A DNA stretch of 59,984 nt, taken from assembly GCF_018139695.1 (NCBI RefSeq), contig NZ_JAGSOG010000019.1, forward strand, positions 1 to 59,984. Direction: 5' to 3'. The DNA comes from Actinospica durhamensis. Its GTDB lineage: Bacteria; Actinomycetota; Actinomycetes; Streptomycetales; Catenulisporaceae. The notes beneath the pieces were generated by a model that was not told where the DNA came from, made no database searches, and saw only the letters and a list, made by a program, of their open reading frames with translations. Of the stretch, positions 42,463-50,844 are shown piece by piece; the stretch's first letter is position 1; every line of letters begins with the position of its first letter. Position numbers and translations under genes: made by a program.

Positions 42463-43042
42463 CCTGCTTCGGCTCCTGCGGCCAGTTCGCCAGGGCCACG
42501 TCCAGGGCGTCGAGCATCCGTCGCCAGGACACGCCGGTGTCGCCCGAGTGCGCGAAGGCTCCGGAGGCTTCCAGGCCGACGAACCCGTGCAGCGCGCTGC
42601 CGATCATGCGCACCGCGTGGGTTTGTTCGGCTGCTGAGATGTCCGCGTATCCGCGCAGGATCGCGCGCGCCAGGTCGGCGTTGCGCACGGCCGGGGGCGC
42701 TGCCGGGGAGTCGAGCCCGATCCGGGCTCCGGCCGCGGCGTATCGGCCGGGGTGTTCGAGCGCGTAGGAGCGGTAGGCGTCGGCCAGGGCGACCAATGCG
42801 TCCTTGCCCGCGCGGCCGCCGATCGCCTCGGCGCCGCGGTCGGCCATCTCGGTCAGCGCCAGCGCGGTGACCCGCACCCGCAGCTCGTCGAGGTTCTTGA
42901 CGTGCGCGTACAGGCTGGCCACCGAAACCCCGAAGCGGCGGGCGAGGGCCGAGGCGGTGACGGTGTCGAATCCGGTCTCGTCGGCGAGTTCCGCGGCCGC
43001 CTCGGCCAGCCGCTGCGTCGTCAAACCGACCCGTCCCGCCAT
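42410..43042 (-). CDS. TetR family regulator, next to FBP-domain gene
   Basis: 210 residues from ATG 43042; ATG 43060 is possible. HTH: RLAEAAAELADETGFDTVTASALARRFGVSVASLYAHVKNLDEL. C-terminal TetR_C_33-like effector domain. A perfect palindrome lies at 43073-43093 between it and the divergent FBP-domain gene. Likely represses itself and that gene. Confidence 0.9.
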   Translation of the reverse strand: MAGRVGLTTQRLAEAAAELADETGFDTVTASALARRFGVSVASLYAHVKNLDELRVRVTALALTEMADRGAEAIGGRAGKDALVALADAYRSYALEHPGRYAAAGARIGLDSPAAPPAVRNADLARAILRGYADISAAEQTHAVRMIGSALHGFVGLEASGAFAHSGDTGVSWRRMLDALDVALANWPQEPKQVTSRSSSRGTRTSARRA

Positions 43043-43072
43043 CGCCGAGCACCGCCTCATCCGTTGAAGAAT

Positions 43073-43093
43073 TTGCCTAAAGCCTTTAGGCAA
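43073..43093. promoter_or_regulatory. Palindromic operator between TetR and FBP-domain genes
   Basis: Arms TTGCCTAAA and TTTAGGCAA separated by GCC, a perfect 21-bp inverted repeat in an AT-richer patch. It ends 15 nt before the ATG at 43109 and 30 nt before ATG 43042. Confidence 0.8.
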
Positions 43094-43108
43094 GTTTAGC
43101 CTGCCGGT

Positions 43109-43603
43109 ATGGAACCGCTCAACGAAGCCGAGATCCGCGCGTCCTTCGTCAACTGCACCAAGGGCGAGGCTTCCCGGATGAACCTGCCCAGGGACTTCGC
43201 CGAGCTGCCCTGGGCCGAGCTCGATTTCCTCGGCTGGCGCGATCCCGGCGCGCCCGAGCGCGGCTACCTCGTGGCCGAGCACCAGGGCCGGATCGTCGGG
43301 GTGGCGCTGCGCTCCGGCTCGGGCGGCGGAGGCGGTTTCACGGCCCGCAGTATCTGCACGCTGTGCAAGACCACCCGCACCGGCGGCGGGGTCACGCTCA
43401 TGAGTGCCCGCAGAGCCGGGGAGTCCGGCCGCAACGGCAACACGGTCGGCCAGTACATCTGCGCGGATCTCGCCTGCTCGCTCTACATCCGCGGTAAGAA
43501 GGTCTCCGCGGGCACGCTGCTGGACGAGACGCTCGACCTCGAGTCGAAGATCGCGCGCACGCGCTCGGGCGTCGACGCGTTCCTCAAGCGGGTCTCGCGC
43601 TGA
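43109..43603 (+). CDS. FBP-domain (FusB-like) zinc-binding protein
   Basis: 164 residues. C-terminal treble-clef zinc site: ICTLCKTT and YICADLACSLY, the hallmark of FBP/FusB-type proteins that bind elongation factor G (FusB in staphylococci rescues EF-G from fusidic acid). N-terminal half: EAEIRASFVNCTKGEA. There is no ribosome site before ATG 43109, so translation may be leaderless. Controlled by the adjacent palindrome/TetR. A role in ribosome recycling or antibiotic response is inference. Confidence 0.88.
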   Translation: MEPLNEAEIRASFVNCTKGEASRMNLPRDFAELPWAELDFLGWRDPGAPERGYLVAEHQGRIVGVALRSGSGGGGGFTARSICTLCKTTRTGGGVTLMSARRAGESGRNGNTVGQYICADLACSLYIRGKKVSAGTLLDETLDLESKIARTRSGVDAFLKRVSR

Positions 43604-43767
43604 CGTCGAAGCACGGACGGTGAACCGCGGGCGCCCTCCACTCGTGAAGTCCTTGCGGAGCCGACGGCTGCCAGGGGTCCGGTCCCGGATTTCAGGCGGA
43701 GACGGTAGAAGAGTCGCATAGCGCGCAGTGGCAGCACTGTGGACGGAACGAGACCCGGAGGACCGCG

Positions 43768-45528
43768 GTGCCGGCATTGGTGTTGATCGGCTTTCTCGGC
43801 GGCGTGATCACGGGTATCTCCCCGTGCGTGCTGCCGGTACTGCCGGTGGTGTTCCTCTCCGGCGGGGCGGCGGGCGGTGCGGAGAAATCCGCACAGGCCC
43901 CGACCGCGCCGGCGACCCAGGAAGCCCGCGCCCGGGCCAGGATCGAGCGGCTGAAGGCGGCCCGGCGGGCCCGGCTGCGTCCGTACTCGATCGTCGCGGG
44001 CCTGGCGTTGAGCTTCAGTCTCATCACGCTGCTCGGCACCCTCGTGCTCAGCGCGCTCCCGCTGCCGCAGGACATCATCCGCTGGGCGGGCCTGGTCGTG
44101 CTGGTCCTGCTCGGGATCGCGATGCTCTTGCCGCGCGTGGAGGAGCTGCTCGAGCGGCCCTTCGCCCGGATCCCGCAGCTGCGGGTGACCGGCGAGCACG
44201 GCGGGTTCATCCTGGGCCTGGCCCTGGGCGCCGTGTACGTGCCGTGCGCCGGGCCGGTGCTCGCGGCGATCACGGTCGCGGGGGCGACCGGGAAGATCGG
44301 GGCGCACACCGTCGCGCTCACCCTCGCCTTCGGCGTGGGCACGGCGATCCCGCTGCTGTTCTTCGCGCTCGCCGGGCGGCGGATCGCCGAGCGGGTACGC
44401 GCCTTCCGGGACCGGCAGCGCAAGGTGCGGGCGATCGCCGGGGTCATGGTGATCGCGCTCGCCGTCGCGTTGACCTTCAACGTGACCGACGCCTTGCAGC
44501 GCGCGATCCCCGACTACACCAGTGCTCTGAACACCACGCTCGACAAGGCCGGGGCGAGCCTGCTCGACTCCGGGCAGTCCGAGTCCCTGCAGGCCTGCGC
44601 GCAGGAGCCCTCGACGACGCTGCAGAACTGCGGCAAGGAGCCCGCCATCGGCGGCATCCAGCAGTGGTTCGACACGCCCGGCGACGCGGCACCGACCGCC
44701 GCGTCGCTCAAGGGCAAGGTCGTGCTCGTCGACTTCTGGGCCTACTCCTGCATCAACTGCCAGCGGGCGATCACCCACGTCGAGGCCTGGTACAAGAACT
44801 ACGCCGCGGACGGCCTGGTGGTGATCGGCGTGCACACCCCCGAGTACGCCTTCGAACACGTCGCGTCCAACGTCGAGGCCGGAGCGTCGCGGCTGCACAT
44901 CACCTACCCTGTCGCGCTCGACAACGACTACACGACCTGGAACGCGTTCGGCAACGACTCCTGGCCGGCCGAATACCTGGTCGACTCGACCGGCGTGATC
45001 CGGCACGTCTCGATCGGCGAGGGCGACTACGCGGACACCGAATCGATGATCCGGCAGCTGCTCACCGCCGCGCACCCGTCCGTGCAGCTCCCGGCCGCGA
45101 CCGACGTGCCCGACACGACCCCCGAGAACGCGGGTCAGACCCCGGAGACGTATCTGGGATCGGAGCGGGCGGACACCTACGCCGGGAGCTCGAACGGCGG
45201 GTACGCCTCGGGTACCGACACCTTCACGTATCCGGTCTCGCTGCCCACCAGCGAGTTCGGCCTCACCGGCACCTGGACCGTCGCGGACCAGTCGATCACC
45301 TCGGGCGCGAACGCGGGCATCGAGCTGAACTTCGACGCCGACGACGTCTACCTCGACGTCGGCGGCACCGGGACCGTGACGGCCACCGTGGACGGCAAGA
45401 CCAGCGTGTATCAGGTCTCGGGCGCCCCCGACATCTACACCGTCGTCAGCGCCGCCTCGCCCCGATCCGGCACCGTCACCCTGTCGCTCTCTCCGGGGCT
45501 GAGCGCCTACTCCTTCACCTTCGGCTGA
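43768..45528 (+). CDS. dipZ: DipZ: CcdA-type electron transporter fused to thioredoxin domain
   Basis: 586 residues; GTG 43768 with GGAGG upstream. CcdA/DsbD-like membrane part: LGGVITGISPCVLPVLPVVF and VYVPCAGPVLAAITVAGATG carry its redox Cys pair. Then an extracytoplasmic TlpA/thioredoxin domain with Trx-like VVLVDFWAYSCINCQRA (CINC, residues 328-331) and a C-terminal beta-rich domain. Same arrangement as mycobacterial DipZ. Moves reducing equivalents across the membrane for protein disulfide or cytochrome c maturation. A strong bidirectional hairpin follows. Confidence 0.93.
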   Translation: MPALVLIGFLGGVITGISPCVLPVLPVVFLSGGAAGGAEKSAQAPTAPATQEARARARIERLKAARRARLRPYSIVAGLALSFSLITLLGTLVLSALPLPQDIIRWAGLVVLVLLGIAMLLPRVEELLERPFARIPQLRVTGEHGGFILGLALGAVYVPCAGPVLAAITVAGATGKIGAHTVALTLAFGVGTAIPLLFFALAGRRIAERVRAFRDRQRKVRAIAGVMVIALAVALTFNVTDALQRAIPDYTSALNTTLDKAGASLLDSGQSESLQACAQEPSTTLQNCGKEPAIGGIQQWFDTPGDAAPTAASLKGKVVLVDFWAYSCINCQRAITHVEAWYKNYAADGLVVIGVHTPEYAFEHVASNVEAGASRLHITYPVALDNDYTTWNAFGNDSWPAEYLVDSTGVIRHVSIGEGDYADTESMIRQLLTAAHPSVQLPAATDVPDTTPENAGQTPETYLGSERADTYAGSSNGGYASGTDTFTYPVSLPTSEFGLTGTWTVADQSITSGANAGIELNFDADDVYLDVGGTGTVTATVDGKTSVYQVSGAPDIYTVVSAASPRSGTVTLSLSPGLSAYSFTFG

Positions 45529-45559
45529 GCCGGCTCAGCCGACCGAGTCGGCTGAGCCG
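45521..45559. terminator. Bidirectional terminator with alternative hairpins
   Basis: CGGCTCAGCCGAC / GTCGGCTGAGCCG (45531-45559, loop CGA) gives a 13-bp stem. The upstream part also forms a competing hairpin with arms TCGGCTGAGCC / GGCTCAGCCGA (45521-45542), which overlaps the dipZ stop codon. Lies between converging dipZ and the IGPS-like gene. Confidence 0.75.
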
Positions 45560-45562
45560 CTG

Positions 45563-46324
45563 TCAGACCGGCTGCTCGCGGCGGCGGGAGAGCGCGGGGT
45601 GCGCGCCGATGGAGACCAGGCCGGAGACGGTCGCGACCGGATCGTCGCCGGTGAGCAGCGTGCTCTCCAGCAGGACCGCGTCCACGCCCAGCCGGGCGCA
45701 GGCGACCAGGTCCGCCCGGCCCCCCGGTCCGCACTCGGCGATCCGCACGAGGTGGTCCGGGACCATCGGCAGCAGCTCGTGCAGCGCGGCGCGCGCGGCC
45801 TCGGGCGTGGCGTTCTCGGGCGGGCGCAGCAGCACGACGCTCGCGTCGGCCCGCAGGGCCCGCAACAGATCCCGGCTGCACCGCACCTCGACCACGGCCG
45901 CCAGGCCGATCGACTCCGCGCGCTCGACCAGCGAGACCAGGGCCACGTCGGGCACCAGGGCCGCCGGGACGCGCACCATGCCCGCGCCGTACGCACGGCC
46001 GTGCCACAGCCGGTAGGCGGTGGTGACCGGCTCCATCCAGAGCAGGGGCGCCTGGGCGTGCAGGCTGATCTCGGCCAGAGCGGCGGCGGTGGTGTCGGCC
46101 GGGACCGCGATGACACCGGCGCCGCAGTGTTCGTACTGTTCGGCCAGCCGGCCCCGGGCCGGATGGGCCAGGTCGACCTCGGCGATGACGGTGATGTGCT
46201 CCCCCCGGAGCAGGCCCAACCCGTTGAGCGGTGCCGGGCGGTTCAACGCCCGTCGTTTGAGCTCGCCCAGCGGCAGGACCACCGGTCCGGTGTCACCGGG
46301 TGGCTGGGGCGCCTCTGAGTGCAA
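45563..46324 (-). CDS. Indole-3-glycerol-phosphate-synthase-like protein, degenerate active site
   Basis: 253 residues from TTG 46324, preceded by GAGGAGGG. TIM-barrel pattern of TrpC: VIAEVDLAHPARGRLAEQYE, AGVIAVPADT, MVRVPAALVPDVALV, VVEVRCSRDLLRAL, IAECGPGGRADLVACARLGVDAVLLESTLL. In real IGPS the first of these is EIKxxSPS, with catalytic Glu and Lys; here it reads EVDLAHPAR, so the Lys and Ser are lost. Probably a pseudoenzyme or neofunctionalised relative, not a tryptophan enzyme. No trp genes nearby. Confidence 0.75.
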   Translation of the reverse strand: MHSEAPQPPGDTGPVVLPLGELKRRALNRPAPLNGLGLLRGEHITVIAEVDLAHPARGRLAEQYEHCGAGVIAVPADTTAAALAEISLHAQAPLLWMEPVTTAYRLWHGRAYGAGMVRVPAALVPDVALVSLVERAESIGLAAVVEVRCSRDLLRALRADASVVLLRPPENATPEAARAALHELLPMVPDHLVRIAECGPGGRADLVACARLGVDAVLLESTLLTGDDPVATVSGLVSIGAHPALSRRREQPV

Positions 46325-46406
46325 CGCTCGCCCTCCTCAGGTCTCGTCCGCGAACTACCCGTGAGCGGCCCGGCCGCCCTCAGCCGTGGCTTCCCCGGCC
46401 TCCGGC

Positions 46407-46419
46407 AACGGTAACCGTT
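46407..46419. promoter_or_regulatory. Palindrome upstream of the IGPS-like gene
   Basis: AACGGT-A-ACCGTT, 83 nt upstream of the TTG start. Possible operator. The gap 46325-46544 otherwise shows no gene. Confidence 0.35.
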
Positions 46420-46544
46420 CCGGCCCGAGATTGGACAATCGATCGTGACCTGGCCGATGCACACCGGGTCCGCGCGCCGCGGCCGGGCCGTACCTCGTGC
46501 ACTGCCATCAGGGCGTTGCCGGCGGCCGCGACGGGGGCCGGCGG

Positions 46545-47258
46545 TCAGCGAAGGTCGAGCAGTTCCTCGTGGAAACCGCCGATCCGGCGCTCGCGGTCGA
46601 CGAGGTGGATCTCCAGGATCCAGTGACAGCGCCGGCCGGCGCGGTCGGAGCGGCGCAGCGGCTTGGCGCTGCCGGGGGTGAAGTACCACTCCTGCTGGTC
46701 GCCGTTGATCTTCTCGTGCGGGAACTCGCCGACGAGATGGCCGCAGTGCGCGCCGCCGAACTCCCAGCCCGCGTCCCGGGCGAGCCGGACGACGTGCGCG
46801 TACAGGCGCTCGCCGGTCATCTCCGGGTCGGCCTCGAACGCGGCGCGTCCGGCTTCGAAGATCGTCGGAAGATCGGCGCACAGGCGGTGTTTGACCGGGT
46901 CCCCGCCCAGGACGAAGGTGCGGCCGAAGTCGGCCTCCCACTCCTTGAACAGCGGCCCGAAGTCGGCGAAGACGATGTCGTCGGCCTCGATGACGCGGTC
47001 CGGCGGGTTCTCGGCGTAGGGGTGCAGGGTGTGCGGGCCCGAGCGGATGATCCGCTTGTGCCAGAAGCGGTTCACCCCGAACAGCTCCCCGGCCAGGTCG
47101 CGCACCTCGTCGCTGACCGCGCGCTCGCTCTTGCCCGGCACGATCAGCGCGCGGGACTCCACCTCGGCGAACAGTTGCGCCGCCTTGGCCTGAGCGTCGA
47201 GCAGCCGCTCGACCCGCACCGACTCCTCGTGCACGGTCTGATCCGCATCCTTCGTCAT
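46545..47258 (-). CDS. M24 family metallopeptidase (aminopeptidase P/methionine aminopeptidase fold)
   Basis: 237 residues from ATG 47258 (47270 is also in frame; neither has a clear ribosome site). The pita-bread metal ligands are in order: DIVFADFGPL, WEADFGRTF, GAHCGHLVGEF, WILEIHLVD, and GGFHEELL. Short relative to full aminopeptidase P, consistent with the single-domain M24 group. Substrate and metal unknown; cytoplasmic. Confidence 0.88.
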   Translation of the reverse strand: MTKDADQTVHEESVRVERLLDAQAKAAQLFAEVESRALIVPGKSERAVSDEVRDLAGELFGVNRFWHKRIIRSGPHTLHPYAENPPDRVIEADDIVFADFGPLFKEWEADFGRTFVLGGDPVKHRLCADLPTIFEAGRAAFEADPEMTGERLYAHVVRLARDAGWEFGGAHCGHLVGEFPHEKINGDQQEWYFTPGSAKPLRRSDRAGRRCHWILEIHLVDRERRIGGFHEELLDLR

Positions 47259-47418
47259 GGGGATCAACATAAACGGCCGGAGTCCGGACGGAAAATCCGC
47301 GCGGCCCGGCTCGGGACCGGTCCCCTCCGTCCGGTGCCAGGATCCGACTGGGCGGTTCACTCACACCACCACCACAAATCAGAAGACCGGACTTTGAGAC
47401 GAAGCGGAGGTTCCGGAC

Positions 47419-48036
47419 TTGAGCATCCAGCTGCCGAGCCAGCTCACCTCGTGCCTGAACTTGGTCGGGATCCCGTGGCCTGACATCGACGAGGACCAGC
47501 TGCACAACTGGGCGACCCAGGTGCGTACGTACGCCGACAACACCTCGGACACGCACGACGCGGCCCACGCCAAGGTCAAGTCGCTGGCCTCGACCACCAG
47601 CGGCGACGCGTACGACGCGCTCAGCGCGGGCTGGGAGAGCGCGACCAACACGCACATGAAGGACATGGTGAGCGGGTGCCACCTGTTCGCGGACGCCCTC
47701 GACGCGGCCGCGGACGTCGTGGTGGTGGTCAAGGGCGCGATCATCGCGGCGCTGACGGCGCTGGCCGTGCAGATCGCCGCCGCCCAGGCCGCCGCGCCGC
47801 TCACCGGCGGCACCTCCGAGGCCAGCATCCCGGTCTTCGTGCAGACCGCCCAGACCACGGTGCAGGGGCAGCTGGCCAATCTGGCCCAGCAGGTGATCGG
47901 CGGGCTGCTGCAGGCGGTGGCCACCCCGCTGGAGAACACGATCGCCAGCGCGGTGGAGGGCATGATCTTCCCCGGCATCAGGCTCGGGTCCACGACGTCG
48001 GCCACGACGAGCACCGCGACGCCGACCACGTCCTGA
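47419..48036 (+). CDS. WXG100/CpnT-N-like helical protein
   Basis: 205 residues from TTG 47419 (GGAGG upstream). N-terminal helical domain like the CpnT N-terminal / WXG-superfamily toxin-carrier domain, with ALSAGWESATNTHMKDMV resembling a WxG turn. Two long hydrophobic helices (VVVVKGAIIAALTALAVQIAAAQ; QVIGGLLQAVATPL) suggest a membrane-proximal or pore-like region. The Ser/Thr-rich tail is unusual. Likely exported by a type VII-like system not in this window. First gene of a probable two-gene operon. Confidence 0.65.
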   Translation: MSIQLPSQLTSCLNLVGIPWPDIDEDQLHNWATQVRTYADNTSDTHDAAHAKVKSLASTTSGDAYDALSAGWESATNTHMKDMVSGCHLFADALDAAADVVVVVKGAIIAALTALAVQIAAAQAAAPLTGGTSEASIPVFVQTAQTTVQGQLANLAQQVIGGLLQAVATPLENTIASAVEGMIFPGIRLGSTTSATTSTATPTTS

Positions 48037-48103
48037 ATCAGGACATGTAGGCACAGGGTCATCCGAACAGCAACGCGCGCGCACGCGCGGAAGGGAAAGC
48101 GCC

Positions 48104-48955
48104 ATGGGCACGGGCTTCAGCCTCGATCCGAACGAGTACCGCGCCGCCGCCGACGTGATCCAGGGCTACGGCTCGGCCCAGGCGGACAACGGCGCGACGC
48201 TGGCGGCGGCCACCAGCACGCCGCTGAGCGGTTCGGGCACGGGGATCGCCGGGGCCATCTCGATGATCGCGCAGGGCACGGTGCAGAAGATCGTGACCGA
48301 CGTGACCTCGACGACCCAGGGCTTCGCCGACGACACCGCGGCCGGGCTGCGTACGCAGGCGGCGAGTGCGGAGCAGTTGGAGGCGGACATCGCCGGCCAC
48401 GCCACATCCGTACTCGGCGACACCGGATCCTCGCTCTCGAGCGGCTACGGCGCGGTGAGCGGTTTGTTCGGCACGAGCAGCCCGCAGACGACGTACGGCA
48501 GCGGCGGTGCCTTCTCGACCAGCGTGGGTTCTCCGCTGGGGACGAACACCTCGCTCGGTGAGGACCCGCTCGCCGCGGCCGACTCGACCGTGCTCGGGGT
48601 CGGCGAGCCCGGCTCGGACGGCGCGGGGGTCGCGACCACGGGAGCCCCCGGAGCCGCCGGGGCGTTCGGGGCCGAGGAGGAGTCGCAGCAGCCTTCGGCG
48701 CAGTCGCTCGGGGGGATGCGCAGCAGCATGGGAGGCGCAAGCGCCGGTGCGGCGGAGGAACGCGGCCAGCGCCCGGACTACCTGAAGTCCAAGACCGAGC
48801 TCACCGAGGGCGATAAGGACCCGATGAAGGCGGCCGTCGACAAGCACCGGCAGGAGTGCGGGATGGCGCCGATCCCCTTCGGCACGAGCCGCCTGGTCTG
48901 CGCGAAGTGCGGCAGCATCCTGGAGGTCGGCCAGGCGCAGACCCTCTCCGCCTGA
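48104..48955 (+). CDS. ESX/WXG-like protein with Gly/Ser-rich linker and CxxC tail
   Basis: 283 residues. The N-terminal helix (SLDPNEYRAAADVIQGYGSAQADNGATLAAAT) fits WXG-superfamily coiled coils; a long Gly/Ser/Thr-rich linker follows. The C-terminus has ECGMAPIPFG and CAKCGSILEVG, a possible zinc or redox site. It lies 67 nt after the preceding WXG-like gene. Together they resemble secreted ESX/Esp-type pairs, but no ESX secretion genes are in the window. Confidence 0.6.
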   Translation: MGTGFSLDPNEYRAAADVIQGYGSAQADNGATLAAATSTPLSGSGTGIAGAISMIAQGTVQKIVTDVTSTTQGFADDTAAGLRTQAASAEQLEADIAGHATSVLGDTGSSLSSGYGAVSGLFGTSSPQTTYGSGGAFSTSVGSPLGTNTSLGEDPLAAADSTVLGVGEPGSDGAGVATTGAPGAAGAFGAEEESQQPSAQSLGGMRSSMGGASAGAAEERGQRPDYLKSKTELTEGDKDPMKAAVDKHRQECGMAPIPFGTSRLVCAKCGSILEVGQAQTLSA

Positions 48956-49132
48956 CGCCGGGCGAGACAACTTTCGTATCCGTGCATTCCCGCGATTCCC
49001 ATGCGTTCACCCGCGTCGCAGGCGAAATATTTCAATTCGGCGCCGGGCACCGTCCACTTCGAACGATCATGTCAGGATGAAGTGACAGAACTCTTCGAAT
49101 TGGAGAGTCGACGTGAGATGGGGAGTCCGTCG

Positions 49133-50320
49133 ATGAACGAGTTGTCGAAGTTGCTGCGCTCGTCCGGTGACACCAAGGCGGAGAATCGGCAAGCCGTGTT
49201 GCGCTCGGTGATGGCGAAGCCCGGCAGCCAGCGGGATCTGGTGCGGCGCACCGGTCGGTCCAAGGCCATGATCTCCTCGGCCGTGCAGGAGCTGCGGGCG
49301 TCGAACGTGTTCCTGCCGCGCCGGGGCGGGCGCGAGGACGTGGTGCGGATGGGGCCCACGCACGGGGTGGTGGTCGGGGTCGAGCTCGGATTCCAGCACA
49401 CGTACATCGTCGCCCGGCGGGTGGACCAGGACTACGACCAGGCCATGTCGGCCGTGCTGGAGACGGGCGCGGAGGCGGCGGTCTGGCCGGCCACCGTGGC
49501 CGCCCGGATCAGGGACCTGGTCGGCCTAGTCGGCGACGGGGCGGAGGAGCTGACCACGGTGGGCCTGGCCATTCCGCGGATGGTCGATCCGCGCACCCAG
49601 GAGCTGACCCCGCCGCTGCTGCCGCCGTGGGAGAACCAGCCGGCGCCGGGCGACCTGCTGGCGCAGAAGCTCGGCGAGCTGACCGGGCAGGAGGTCCAGG
49701 TCGCGGTGGACAACGACGCCAACCTCGGCGCGCTGGGCGAGAGCGTCTACGGGGGCTACGACCGGGAGACGCTGCTCTACATCAAGGTCTCCACCGGTGT
49801 CGGGGCCGGCATCATGATCGGCGGCATCGTCGTGCGCGGCCGGCTGGGCATCGCCGGGGAGTTCGGGCACATGGTGGTCGATCCGCAGGGCCGGTTCTGC
49901 GCGTGCGGCGGCCGCGGCTGCCTGGAGACGATCGTGGGCGCGGACCGGCTGGTCGAGCAGGCGGGCGTGGTCACCGGCACCGGTGTGAGCGGCCACTCGC
50001 AGAACCTGGAGGACCTGATCAGGCGGGCGGACCGGGGGGACCTGGTGTGCCGGCGGGTGCTGACCGAGGCGGCCGGGCACCTGGGCCGGGCGCTCGGCAG
50101 CGTGTGCAACCTGCTCAGCCCCGACGTGATCGTGATCGGCGGGACCTGGGGGACGGCGCCGGCCGCCGCGATCGTGCTGCCCGCCTGCTCGGCCGGCCTG
50201 AACCAGACGGCGATGCCCGCGACGCACGGCGACGACTTCCAGCTGTGCCCGACCCGGGTGAACTACGCCGGTGCGCACGGGGCGCTGATCATGGGCATCC
50301 AGGGGGCGCGCAGCGAGTGA
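49133..50320 (+). CDS. ROK family protein (repressor or sugar kinase)
   Basis: 395 residues from ATG 49133 with GGGAG upstream; ATG 49118 is the alternative. The N-terminal winged-helix-like region (NRQAVLRSVMAKPGSQRDLVRRTGRSKAMISSAVQ) makes it a ROK repressor. The ROK kinase fold has VAVDNDANLGALGE, GVGAGIMIGGIVVRG, GHMVV and CACGGRGCLET (zinc/ROK signature). It probably binds a sugar and controls nearby genes; no sugar operon is adjacent. A hairpin terminator follows. Confidence 0.9.
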   Translation: MNELSKLLRSSGDTKAENRQAVLRSVMAKPGSQRDLVRRTGRSKAMISSAVQELRASNVFLPRRGGREDVVRMGPTHGVVVGVELGFQHTYIVARRVDQDYDQAMSAVLETGAEAAVWPATVAARIRDLVGLVGDGAEELTTVGLAIPRMVDPRTQELTPPLLPPWENQPAPGDLLAQKLGELTGQEVQVAVDNDANLGALGESVYGGYDRETLLYIKVSTGVGAGIMIGGIVVRGRLGIAGEFGHMVVDPQGRFCACGGRGCLETIVGADRLVEQAGVVTGTGVSGHSQNLEDLIRRADRGDLVCRRVLTEAAGHLGRALGSVCNLLSPDVIVIGGTWGTAPAAAIVLPACSAGLNQTAMPATHGDDFQLCPTRVNYAGAHGALIMGIQGARSE

Positions 50321-50321
50321 C

Positions 50322-50343
50322 GCGGGGGCCGCCCGGCCCCCGC
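50322..50343 (+). terminator. Hairpin after the ROK gene
   Basis: GCGGGGGCCG / CGGCCCCCGC just after the stop; a workable loop is CGCCCG with an 8-bp stem. Terminates the ROK transcript and isolates the lasso operon. Confidence 0.65.
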
Positions 50344-50497
50344 CCCGGCGCGACGAATCGAACGGCTCCGCGGGTTTTTTGGAACGCCCGGCCGTGCCGG
50401 ATGGACGGGTTTCCGGGGGCGGAGCGGCGGGATTCCGGCGTAATTCGGAACTGTTTTCCGGGTGATTTAAAAATCGGGGGAAAGGGCCGCAAACGCC

Positions 50498-50525
50498 TTT
50501 CGCAATAGGCTGCCCGCGCTATAGT
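50498..50525 (+). promoter_or_regulatory. Candidate promoter of the lasso peptide operon
   Basis: TTTCGC (50498-50503), 16-nt spacer, TATAGT (50520-50525), about 110 nt upstream of the precursor ATG. The surrounding 50344-50637 is less GC-rich than its neighbours and carries no other convincing gene. Confidence 0.5.
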
Positions 50526-50637
50526 CCCAGTGATCCGACGCCGACAAAACCCTGTGATCTGCTCAAACACCGGGTTTTCGGCCGGTACCGCGGTCCCGCG
50601 GCTGTCTCGGGACCTGAATGCGTGGAGGGCGGAAAAG

Positions 50638-50844
50638 ATGACGGGACACCCTGAGGTCGCGGGCGAGGCACGGCCGGTGGATTCGCGCGGCGGCCGGGCG
50701 GAACGCGGCGGGAACGAGGGCGGCGCGGCGGCCGCACCGGCGTACTGCCGGCCGCGGCTGTTCCATGTCGGCAGCGTGGTGGAGGCGACGCGAGGCAGCT
50801 CCTCGAGTGGCACCAGCGACGCCAACTCGCAGTATTACTGGTGA
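50638..50844 (+). CDS. Lasso peptide precursor (A)
   Basis: 68 residues from ATG 50638, GGAGG upstream; an earlier in-frame ATG at 50530 is less likely. Leader 1-52 has the canonical spacing YxxPxLxxxGxxxxxTxG: Tyr36, Pro39, Leu41, Gly45, Thr51. Predicted core is 53-68, GSSSSGTSDANSQYYW. Gly1 and Asp9 would form a nine-residue macrolactam, with the tail ANSQYYW threaded. The stop overlaps the cyclase start. Core length, Asp9 and the YYW end are as in RES-701-1 (GNWHGTAPDWFFNYYW). The compound is predicted, not shown. Confidence 0.9.
   Translation: MTGHPEVAGEARPVDSRGGRAERGGNEGGAAAAPAYCRPRLFHVGSVVEATRGSSSSGTSDANSQYYW

Noticed and set aside
45563..46324. Functional trpC annotation
   Set aside because: Catalytic motif residues are replaced and no trp genes are adjacent; only the fold is supported.
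50530..50637. Longer lasso precursor starting at 50530
   Set aside because: It would add an arginine-rich segment with no ribosome site; ATG 50638 has GGAGG upstream and gives a normal leader length of 52 residues.
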